A DNA stretch of 13,676 bases from Sphingomonas sp. UBA1000 (GTDB lineage Bacteria > Pseudomonadota > Alphaproteobacteria > Sphingomonadales > Sphingomonadaceae): assembly GCA_002291855.1 (NCBI GenBank), contig DBAW01000038.1:1-13676 (forward strand). The letters run 5' to 3'. The position numbers were made by a program, and so were the translations under genes. This document shows, piece by piece, positions 7,371 through 13,676 of the stretch; the first letter of the stretch is position 1; the number at the start of each line of letters is the position of its first letter. The notes under the pieces are model-generated. The model was not told where the DNA came from, made no database searches, and saw nothing but the letters and a program-made list of their open reading frames with translations.

Positions 7371-7423
7371 AAAAGGCGCTTTGGGGACGGCGCACCATGT
7401 CGGCCCCCGCCCCGCCCTTGTCG

Positions 7424-10400
7424 CTAAATCTGGATCATCCGGTCAATGCTTGGCGACGCGGCATCGACGGTCATCCACGGTGTCGCGCCATCCTGCTGCT
7501 GCCAGCCCAGCCGGTCGGCGATCATCCCCCGGCTGGCCCCGAAGCCGGCAAGGCTCTGCAACAGCAATGCATTGGCGCGGTCGGCAATGGCGCGATAATC
7601 GCCCGCCTCCCCAGCGGCCGGGTCCTCGGACCGGTCGACCGCCGGCCCGCGCAGCGGCTCGCCCCAGCGGCCGGGGCCGGACGTGCGCAGCGGCGTCAGG
7701 GGCGCATCGGGTCCGCTGCTGGCACTAGCGGAGCTGCGCAGCGGCGGCAGCGCGCCCGCGCCGGCAAACTCGGCCTGAGCTGCGGCGCGCAGCATCTCCA
7801 TCTCGGGCGAGGTCGGCACCGGCCGGCCCATCCCGTCATCGATCAGCCGGAACCGGTCGAGCCGCGTGAGCCGGCCGAGTTCGGCCGCGGTCGGCGGCGC
7901 GATCCGCTCCACGGTCGGCGCGGACATGCCCCCGGCATCGGGGTTGAGGCGCTGCCGCTCCAGAAAGCCGCGCCGCACGGCGGCAAGCACCGCGGCATTT
8001 TCCGGCCGCGCCTGCGCCCGGTCGATCACCGTATCGCCGCGCTGGTCGCGCGCGACCGGCTGGGTGGTCTGCAACGACCAGGCATCGCCCGCGAACCGGT
8101 CCTGCCGCCGGTCCAGCGTCGCGGCGTTGGCGGTGCGCAGATTTTCGGCGTGCAGCCGCGCCGCATCGTCGACCACCAGCAGGCCATCGGCACCGCGCCG
8201 CGCCTGATCGATAAAGGTTTCCACCCGGCCGAGCAGCCCCTCGCCACTGGTCTCGGCCCGCGCATTGCGGCGGGCAATGGCATCGCGGCCCGCCGCCACT
8301 TCGGCGGCAGTCAGCGCCTGGATGCCGTGGAGCCGCGCATCAAGGACGCTCGCCTTTTCGCGCCGGTCGGCCGGGGCGGCGGTGTCGCTGCGCACCTGGA
8401 AGGCGGCGAGCGACACGTCATAGCCAAGGCCGGCCCGGTTCGGATCGGTCCATTCGATGACCGTCGTCGCGTGGAGCAGATTGTCGTTGGTGTCGCGGCG
8501 GGTGAAACCGGTCGGCGCGCCGCGCAACGCGATCGAGCGGACGCCCGCTTCCTCCAGCGACATCAGCTCGCGGCCGACGCCCAGCCCGTCCTGATTGCGA
8601 TCCTGCCAGACGCGGAACTCGCCCCAGCGCGCATCGGCGGCGTCGAACCGGCCGTCCTTGTTGCTGTCGAACGCGGCCAGCCCTTCCAGGTCGGTCTTCG
8701 CGCCTTCAAGGTCCTGGGTGAAGGTCAGCTCGCTCAGCCGGTCGATCGCACCGTCGCCATTGCGGTCGAGCACGAGGAAACCGTCATCGGCCCCGATCCA
8801 GCCGAGCCGCCACAGGCTGCCATCGGCGGCCACCGTGCTGATCCGCGACCCTTCGACCGAGCGCAGCTCGATGCCGTCGCCGTCGAGATCGAGCGCGAGC
8901 GGCGGGATGAAACCCCCGCCGCCGCCGCCACCACCGCCGCCCCAGCCATAATAGCCCCAATAATAGCTGGTGACGAAGTTCAGACTGGCCTGCGACAGAT
9001 CAAGCTCCTGCCCTTCGACGCGGACATGCTCGATGCTGTTGCTGTGCGTGCCGCCCCAGTACAGATCCTGGAAGATCGTGCCGCCGCCCGCGATGCGGAT
9101 ACGATCGGCAACCTGGCTGGCCGGAAGGTTGGGATTGTTCGGGTCGCGCAGGCCGATGATCAGATCGGCCATCTGCCCGCCCAAGCCGTCGGACCCGGTC
9201 ACCACCACTTCGAAGATCACATCATCGGCGCGCACCGACGCGCCCATGACGATGGTGTCGATGCCGCCGGCATCGTTCAGCCAGTCCGCGCCATTGCCGC
9301 GCTCGAAGATGAACTGATCATCGCCCGATCCGCTGATCACCGTATCGGCACCGTCGCCGGCATAGACGATGTGGTTGCGCCATTCGGTAAAGCCCGGCTG
9401 GCTGGTCGCGATATAATCGTCCCCGCCATAGGCAAAGATGATGTCGGCGCGGTTATTGGCCCCGAACACGGTCGTGCCAGCATCGCTCTCGGCCCAGGGC
9501 TGCCAGTCGATCAGATCGATGTCGATGGTGCTCAGCCCGGCGATGTCCAGCGTCTTGATGCGGTGATTGTGCTGGCCGTTCTGGCCATAGGACCAATTGG
9601 TGTTGACGCTGATCGCCTCCCCGGTCGCGCGCATCTGCACGGTCAGCGCGCCATTGCCGCCCGCGCCCTGGATCGACACGTCGCGCCAGTTCAGGCCCGA
9701 GCGCAGCGAAATGCCGTTGGCGGCGGCATTGGTCTCGTCCACCGTGTCCCAGCCATCGCCGATGCCGAACACATAGATGTCGCTGCCGTCGCCACCGGCC
9801 AGATAGTCATTGCCGCCCCGGCCCTCGAAGCGCTCGTCGGCGGCAGCGCCGTAGAGCGCATCGCCATGTGCCGACCCGACAAAGCCCTCGATCGACGTCA
9901 GCGAGGTCCAGCTGCCATCGCCGGCCACCTGCGCCCAGAGCCCGCTCCAGATCGTCACCGCCCCCGGCGCGGCAGAGGCGTCGAAGGTGTCGAAATCCTC
10001 GCCGCCATTCACCGTGTCCCAGCCGCTGGACCACAGGAACGTGTCTTCGCCGCGCAGCCCTTCGAGCACATTGCTGCCCGCATCGCCCGCCAGCTGGTCG
10101 CCAAGCCGCGAGCCGCGCAGATTTTCGATGCTGACAAAGCTGTCGCCGACCGCATCGCCGCCCTGGGCAACGCCAGTGGCGAGATTGACCTGCACCCCGC
10201 TCAGCGAGTTGGCATAGCTTGCCGTGTCGACACCCAGCCCGCCATCGAGCCGGTCGCCGCCAAAGCCGCCATCGAGGACATCGTCGCCGTCGCGGCCGTA
10301 AAGCTCGTCATTGCCGATCAGGCCCTTGATGACGTTCCAGCCGGCATCGCCGAAAATCACATCGTTGAAATGCGATCCGGTCACATTCTCGATGTTGGTG

Positions 10401-13288
10401 ATGTAATCGCCATAGATCAGCTTGGCCTGGGGTGCCCAGCTCCAGCCGCCCAGCGTCGCGAAATCGATCCAGACGCCATGGTTGAAGCGTTCATAGCTGA
10501 TCGTGTCGAGCCCGGCCTGGCCCTCATAAACGTCCCAGACGCCGCCGCCATCGGGATCGACGATGAACAGATCGTCGCCATTCTCGCCGTAAAGCGAGTC
10601 CATGCCGGCACCGCCGATCAGCGTGTCATTGCCGTCGCCGCCGTACAGGCCCCAATTCTGCGCGGCATCGAAGAAATAGTCATTATCGTTGCCGCCATGG
10701 ATATAGTCGTTGCCGGCACCGCCGATCAGCCGGTCATTGCCACCGCGCCCAAGGATCACATCGTCCTGCGCGCCGCCATCGACCAGGTCGAAGCCCTCGC
10801 CCGCGTCCAGCCAGTCGAACCCGGTCTGGCCGTAAAGCTGGTCGGCATGGGCGCTGCCGACGAAGATATCGTCGCCGCCGCTGACCGGGACATAGTTGAC
10901 CTCCCAACTCCAGTCCCATTCATTCCACCACCATTCCTCGCGCCAGCCGGTATCGTCCATGACGACGCCCTGGCCGGAGGCGGCGGCGACCCAGATATCG
11001 TTGCCTTCGGTCGCTTGGCCCGTCCAGGCGGTGTAGCCGATGCGGCTCTGGAAGTTGGGGATCAGCGCCGAGCGCGCGGCAATCGCCGGATCGGCGATGT
11101 TGTTGGTGAAGGTGAGCGTGGGGAACGGCGCGGTGCCATCGGTGGCCGCAATGCGCAGGCTGGTGCCCTCGATCGAAACGGTCAGCGATTCATAATCATA
11201 GCGGTCGAAATGATCGGCCACCGCACCGTCGAAGCCGAAGCTGTTGGCAAAGCCCTGCAGCCCGCCATAGAAATCGCTGACCTGATATTCGTTGAGGCCG
11301 AGTTCGCCCGCGCGCGCCAGCGTGACATACCAGCTTGCCGCGAACTGGGAATCGGGCTGGATCTGGATCATCTGGTTGATGGTTTCGCGCTCGGCCAGAT
11401 ATTTCTGGTAATCCGCCGCCACCACCAGATCGCCGTAAAGCTGCGCGAGCGACGTCGCCGTCGACAGATAGACGGCACGCTTGCCAATGATGTCGCCGCC
11501 CATGATGCGGGTCGACCGGATGCCGGCCAGCGCGCCGCGATCGACCGCCTCGGTCGCGTCCGAACCGGTGTAACGCCTGACCCAGCTGTTGCCGACCCGT
11601 TCGTCGTAGAACACCGTATTGCCGGTGTGGCCGTAACGGTGGCGAACGCTGAACACATTCGACACCTGGGCCAGATCGGCCCCGCCCACGATCAGCGCGG
11701 TCACGCCGTTGATCGAATCCCGCGCCGACGTTGCCATGTCGAGCACGAACTGGCGGTTGCCGCCATTGGCCGTCGTCACCGCCCCCAGCTCCCACCAGCC
11801 CGACTGGATGTTGAGCGCGGTTTCGGCACTTGCCGTCGGGACGCGCGGCTTGCGGCGGCCGAACAGCCGACCGATCAGCGAGCCGACAAGGAAGCCGACC
11901 AGCGATCCCACAAACGGCACCGCAATGTTGGCGAACGCGCCGAACGTCTTGCCGAGGCTGGCGGCAAAGCTGCCAATGCCAAGCTGGGTGGCCCCCTTGG
12001 TCAGCGCCCAGACGCCGATGCCGGAGCCGACCGACGACAGCACCGCGCCGACCGTGTTGGTCGGCGGCAGGATCATCCCGCCCAGCTTCTTGCCGAAAAA
12101 CGCCCCGAACGCGGCCGGCAGCATCCCGCCGACCGAAACGCCGTCGGTGCCGACCGAACCGAACAGCCCCTTGGCATTGAGGCCCGCAAACACCGGCTGG
12201 CCGGTGACGGCATTGGTCATCACCTGCTGAAGCACGGTGGACGCGCCGGTCTGGATCAGCTCGCCGCCAAAACCCCGGATGCCGAGCGAGTTGCCAAGCT
12301 GCATCGCCAGAAAGGTCGAAAACGACCCGATGGCCGCGTTTTGCAGCGCCGAGGCGAATTCCTGGCCGAAGTTGGACAGGATGTTGTTCTTGCGGCTGAG
12401 CGGCCAGCCATCGTCGAGCGTGACGCTGACATCGACGCTGATGCCGCCCTGCGCGAACGCCTGCAGCACATTCTGGCCGACCGTCTGGAACAGCGCGGTG
12501 CCGAACACCTGCGCCACCGGGCTGCCCTTGAACAGATAGGAGGCGAGGCTGGCACCGAAATAGCGATTGAGCTCGCTGGCAAAGGCGCTGGGAGTCGAGC
12601 CCTGTGCCGCCGCTTCCTGCCAGATCGCCATCGCGTCGGGCGGCAGTTCAACGCCGCCCATGCCGCTCGGCTGGGCACCGCCCTGAGCCGCTGGCGCGTC
12701 GCCCCGGCGCAGATAGGGCTGATCGGTCGTCGAGTTGGGATCAGGATCCTCGGGATTGACGCTGTATTGGCCAGTCTGGAAGCCAAGCGCCCCGGTGCCC
12801 GACGCCGGCAGCGCCGATCGCGGCGCGCCCGCCGGGGTGCGGCCGGGCTGGGTCAACGGGGTATCGGATTCCAGCACTTCATAATGAAGATGCACGCCGC
12901 TGGACCGGCCGGTCGTCCCCATGATGCCCAGGCTCGCGCCGGCAGCGACTGTGCCGTTCATCGTGACGCCGGCATCGAAGCTCGCGAGATGGCCGTACAG
13001 CGTGTAGATGTGTTTCCCGGCGGTGTTGACGCCGTGATAGATGATCACGGCATTGCCGAAATTGCTGTTGACCCCGCGATAGACGACGGTCCCCGCCTGT
13101 GCCGCGCTGATCGTCTGCTGGCCGCCATTGCTCGGCACGATATCGACGCCCCGGTGAGGGCGCGTGGTCGTGGTGCCCCTGATATTGAGGGTGCGCACCC
13201 GGCCCCAGGGGCTGTTGATCCGCGTGGTCGCAGGGTTGACCGGTGAACGGAAAGTCTGCGGCGCTGGCGCAGGCGGTGGGGTCGTCAT
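7424..13288 (-). CDS. Giant RTX exoprotein with N-terminal M23 metallopeptidase
   Basis: 1954 residues. Order of parts: Pro-rich start without a Sec signal; M23/LytM peptidase (about 26-140) with H45xxxD49, YGH100 and H133LH135; linker; hydrophobic Gly-rich region (about 390-478) with two membrane-like stretches; unrecognised central region (about 490-760); Trp cluster (782-795); RTX nonapeptide blocks (about 803-908, 970-1020, 1058-1100, 1137-1172, 1272-1330); ten-Gly run (1450-1459); FrpC-like EF-hand domain (about 1461-1590); hydrophilic tail to 1954. RTX repeats bind calcium after type I secretion. The M23 domain would cut peptide crosslinks in peptidoglycan. The ATG at 13288 has AGGGAGG seven bases upstream and overlaps the preceding stop (ATGA). 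The C-terminus (SIDRMIQI) would carry the uncleaved secretion signal. A toxin, bacteriolysin or cell-wall remodelling role is inferred. Confidence 0.92.
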   Translation of the reverse strand: MTTPPPAPAPQTFRSPVNPATTRINSPWGRVRTLNIRGTTTTRPHRGVDIVPSNGGQQTISAAQAGTVVYRGVNSNFGNAVIIYHGVNTAGKHIYTLYGHLASFDAGVTMNGTVAAGASLGIMGTTGRSSGVHLHYEVLESDTPLTQPGRTPAGAPRSALPASGTGALGFQTGQYSVNPEDPDPNSTTDQPYLRRGDAPAAQGGAQPSGMGGVELPPDAMAIWQEAAAQGSTPSAFASELNRYFGASLASYLFKGSPVAQVFGTALFQTVGQNVLQAFAQGGISVDVSVTLDDGWPLSRKNNILSNFGQEFASALQNAAIGSFSTFLAMQLGNSLGIRGFGGELIQTGASTVLQQVMTNAVTGQPVFAGLNAKGLFGSVGTDGVSVGGMLPAAFGAFFGKKLGGMILPPTNTVGAVLSSVGSGIGVWALTKGATQLGIGSFAASLGKTFGAFANIAVPFVGSLVGFLVGSLIGRLFGRRKPRVPTASAETALNIQSGWWELGAVTTANGGNRQFVLDMATSARDSINGVTALIVGGADLAQVSNVFSVRHRYGHTGNTVFYDERVGNSWVRRYTGSDATEAVDRGALAGIRSTRIMGGDIIGKRAVYLSTATSLAQLYGDLVVAADYQKYLAERETINQMIQIQPDSQFAASWYVTLARAGELGLNEYQVSDFYGGLQGFANSFGFDGAVADHFDRYDYESLTVSIEGTSLRIAATDGTAPFPTLTFTNNIADPAIAARSALIPNFQSRIGYTAWTGQATEGNDIWVAAASGQGVVMDDTGWREEWWWNEWDWSWEVNYVPVSGGDDIFVGSAHADQLYGQTGFDWLDAGEGFDLVDGGAQDDVILGRGGNDRLIGGAGNDYIHGGNDNDYFFDAAQNWGLYGGDGNDTLIGGAGMDSLYGENGDDLFIVDPDGGGVWDVYEGQAGLDTISYERFNHGVWIDFATLGGWSWAPQAKLIYGDYITNIENVTGSHFNDVIFGDAGWNVIKGLIGNDELYGRDGDDVLDGGFGGDRLDGGLGVDTASYANSLSGVQVNLATGVAQGGDAVGDSFVSIENLRGSRLGDQLAGDAGSNVLEGLRGEDTFLWSSGWDTVNGGEDFDTFDASAAPGAVTIWSGLWAQVAGDGSWTSLTSIEGFVGSAHGDALYGAAADERFEGRGGNDYLAGGDGSDIYVFGIGDGWDTVDETNAAANGISLRSGLNWRDVSIQGAGGNGALTVQMRATGEAISVNTNWSYGQNGQHNHRIKTLDIAGLSTIDIDLIDWQPWAESDAGTTVFGANNRADIIFAYGGDDYIATSQPGFTEWRNHIVYAGDGADTVISGSGDDQFIFERGNGADWLNDAGGIDTIVMGASVRADDVIFEVVVTGSDGLGGQMADLIIGLRDPNNPNLPASQVADRIRIAGGGTIFQDLYWGGTHSNSIEHVRVEGQELDLSQASLNFVTSYYWGYYGWGGGGGGGGGGFIPPLALDLDGDGIELRSVEGSRISTVAADGSLWRLGWIGADDGFLVLDRNGDGAIDRLSELTFTQDLEGAKTDLEGLAAFDSNKDGRFDAADARWGEFRVWQDRNQDGLGVGRELMSLEEAGVRSIALRGAPTGFTRRDTNDNLLHATTVIEWTDPNRAGLGYDVSLAAFQVRSDTAAPADRREKASVLDARLHGIQALTAAEVAAGRDAIARRNARAETSGEGLLGRVETFIDQARRGADGLLVVDDAARLHAENLRTANAATLDRRQDRFAGDAWSLQTTQPVARDQRGDTVIDRAQARPENAAVLAAVRRGFLERQRLNPDAGGMSAPTVERIAPPTAAELGRLTRLDRFRLIDDGMGRPVPTSPEMEMLRAAAQAEFAGAGALPPLRSSASASSGPDAPLTPLRTSGPGRWGEPLRGPAVDRSEDPAAGEAGDYRAIADRANALLLQSLAGFGASRGMIADRLGWQQQDGATPWMTVDAASPSIDRMIQI
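7427..8518 (-). other. Unrecognised C-terminal tail of the RTX protein
   Basis: Residues 1591-1954 follow the EF-hand domain. They are rich in Ala, Arg, Asp and Pro with few aromatics, including probable helices (for example GLLGRVETFIDQARRG near 1684-1699) and disordered Pro/Ser stretches (1845-1890). I recognise no domain. RTX proteins usually end soon after their repeats, so a 365-residue tail is unusual. The type I secretion signal is expected in the last 60 or so residues. Confidence 0.55.
8519..8908 (-). other. FrpC-like calcium-binding EF-hand domain of the RTX protein
   Basis: Residues 1461-1590 begin IPPLALDLDGDGIEL and contain Ca-loop-like sites D1508-N1510-D1512, D1541-N1543-D1545 and D1563-N1565-D1567. 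FDSNKDGRFDAADARW and FRVWQDRNQDG match the conserved wording of the domain that in FrpC performs calcium-dependent self-cleavage at an Asp-Pro bond. Here the residue before the expected Pro is Pro1462, not Asp. Confidence 0.75.
8912..8941 (-). repeat. Ten-glycine run in the RTX protein
   Basis: Residues 1450-1459 are ten consecutive glycines made of mixed GGC/GGT codons, right after an aromatic patch SYYWGYYGW. It probably acts as a flexible hinge between the RTX repeats and the EF-hand domain. The GCC/GCG-like triplet run may vary in length between strains. Confidence 0.85.
9299..10882 (-). repeat. RTX (GGxGxDxLx) calcium-binding repeat blocks
   Basis: Five clusters of glycine/aspartate nonapeptides are separated by non-repeat inserts. 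The best are LGRGGNDRLIGGAGNDYIHG and LYGGDGNDTLIGGAGMDSLY (about 846-900), LYGRDGDDVLDGG (about 996-1008), EGRGGNDYLAGGDGSD (about 1155-1170) and YAGDGADTVISGSGDDQF (about 1309-1326). They form calcium-dependent parallel beta-rolls outside the cell. Repeats such as GFDLVDGGAQDD are degenerate. Confidence 0.9.
10904..10945 (-). other. Tryptophan cluster in the RTX protein
   Basis: Residues 782-795 (WREEWWWNEWDWSW) contain seven tryptophans with acidic residues between, just before the first RTX block. It could be an interfacial membrane or glycan-binding patch. Confidence 0.8.
11858..11908 (-). other. Glycine-zipper membrane segment in the RTX protein
   Basis: Residues 461-477 (GSLVGFLVGSLIGRLFG) have glycines at 461, 465, 469, 473 and 477, a perfect GxxxG series. 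It sits in a hydrophobic stretch from about 452 and is followed by RRKPR. A second hydrophobic stretch lies at about 413-429. Glycine zippers favour tight helix packing in membranes, so membrane insertion like the hydrophobic domain of RTX pore-formers is inferred. Confidence 0.7.
12869..13213 (-). other. M23 (LytM-type) peptidase domain of the RTX protein
   Basis: Residues 26-140 carry the zinc ligands of the M23 family: His45 and Asp49 in PHRGVDI, and His135 in HLHYE, plus catalytic-type His100 (YGHL) and His133. The segments GTVVYRG, NAVIIYHG and GIMGTTGRSSGVHLHYE match the family fold. All key residues are present, so an active endopeptidase is expected. Confidence 0.88.
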
Positions 13289-13676
13289 CGCGGTTCCTCC
13301 CTCGACACGATGCAGATGTCATCGACACATTGGGCCGGCACGGCCCTGTCAGGCAGCGACGCCTGTTGCACGGCGATAGCGGCCGGGCCTTCCTCGATCC
13401 GCCCGCCGGTCAGGCGAAAGCCGGTGACGGCGCGCCCTTCGCGCACGATCACCCACGCGCCGGGGGCCACACCCCGCCACTGGCCGCCCAGCCGGTCGGC
13501 CGGGCAATGCCGGATCGCCTGCCAGCTGCCGTCCGGGGCAGACAACCTGACCGGGCGGGCGGCGGGATCATGGCAGGCCATGTCGGCGTAAAGCAGGTGG
13601 CGGCCATCCGCGTCCCATGCCGCGTCGGTCAGCATGTCGGGCAGGATGGCGGCTCGGCCGGTGCGCCGGTCGACCA
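13285..13676 (-). CDS. PD40/WD40-like beta-propeller protein, 3' end only
   Basis: The last 130 or so codons of a gene that enters from the right edge; the frame is open upstream of an internal Met at 13635, so the start is outside the window. The piece DMLTDAAWDADGRHLLYAD resembles a PD40/TolB-type propeller blade (typical wording: PxWSPDGxxLxY). The remainder (PVRLSAPDGSWQAIRHCPAD, WVIVREGRAVTGFRL) is beta-rich. Cysteines at the end (QCVDDICIVS) could pair if exported. Its TGA overlaps the RTX ATG by four bases, and the RTX ribosome-binding site lies inside its coding region, so the two are co-transcribed and coupled. The function is not recognisable; the propeller call is tentative. Confidence 0.65.
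   Translation of the reverse strand, partial: VDRRTGRAAILPDMLTDAAWDADGRHLLYADMACHDPAARPVRLSAPDGSWQAIRHCPADRLGGQWRGVAPGAWVIVREGRAVTGFRLTGGRIEEGPAAIAVQQASLPDRAVPAQCVDDICIVSREEPR
13296..13302 (-). promoter_or_regulatory. Strong ribosome-binding site of the RTX gene
   Basis: AGGGAGG on the minus strand, seven bases before ATG 13288, inside the 3' end of the upstream gene. It is the best Shine-Dalgarno match in the window and fixes the RTX start. Confidence 0.75.

Noticed and set aside
7357..7423. Hairpin CAAAGCGCCTTTTG between RTX and HlyC-like genes as a terminator
   Set aside because: Stem is weak and AT-rich, and it is followed by the ribosome-binding site rather than a T-run.
9299..10882. 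Repeated GGC/GAC-rich DNA as a CRISPR or satellite array
   Set aside because: Repeats are degenerate, in frame, and encode RTX nonapeptides; there are no unique spacers of constant length.
6992..13246. A 2084-codon open frame on the plus strand antisense to the RTX gene
   Set aside because: Its translation is a low-information Ala/Arg/Ile/Asp-rich shadow created by the GC-rich, Asp/Gly-rich RTX coding sequence. It has no domain and no start context; the minus strand has recognisable domains over the same span.

Overview
The window is uniformly GC-rich, with long antisense open frames that are shadows of real genes. The mix of TonB-dependent receptors, a GAF-like/LuxR-type regulator and a large RTX exoprotein with an HlyC-family partner suggests a Gram-negative alphaproteobacterium, most likely a sphingomonad. 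That placement is inferred from gene content and codon style, not from a marker gene.

Left part (1-4735, all minus strand): read in the direction of transcription, there is a 639-residue TonB-dependent receptor (4735-2816), then a 718-residue siderophore-type TonB-dependent receptor (2711-555), then a NosF-like ABC ATPase that starts in a 4-base ATGA overlap with the second receptor and leaves the window at base 1. This looks like a metal or metallophore uptake locus. Both receptor genes carry a similar 15-bp AT-rich element just upstream, a candidate shared operator.

Middle (4736-6413): a GC-rich gap of about 520 bp with no convincing gene, holding a 12-bp tandem repeat, is followed by a plus-strand LuxR-type transcriptional regulator (probable TTG start at 5258, stop at 6388). 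It converges on the minus-strand right-hand operon, with 25 bp between the stop codons.

Right part (6414-13676, all minus strand): in the direction of transcription, the 3' end of a PD40/WD40-like gene (cut by the window edge) overlaps by 4 bases the start of a 1954-residue secreted protein. A small HlyC-like (RTX toxin-activating) acyltransferase and a Sel1-repeat exported protein follow. The giant protein has an apparently intact N-terminal M23 metallopeptidase, a hydrophobic segment with a five-glycine GxxxG zipper, an unrecognised central region with one Gly-Lys candidate acylation site, a Trp cluster, five blocks of RTX calcium repeats, a ten-glycine hinge, a FrpC-like EF-hand domain and a 365-residue tail. 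Tight spacing and good ribosome-binding sites suggest one operon. The most interesting hypothesis is a secreted, calcium-folded protein that combines peptidoglycan hydrolysis with membrane insertion. Its acyltransferase partner has lost the canonical catalytic His, and its Sel1 partner could be a periplasmic protective or immunity factor. No type I secretion genes are visible in the window.
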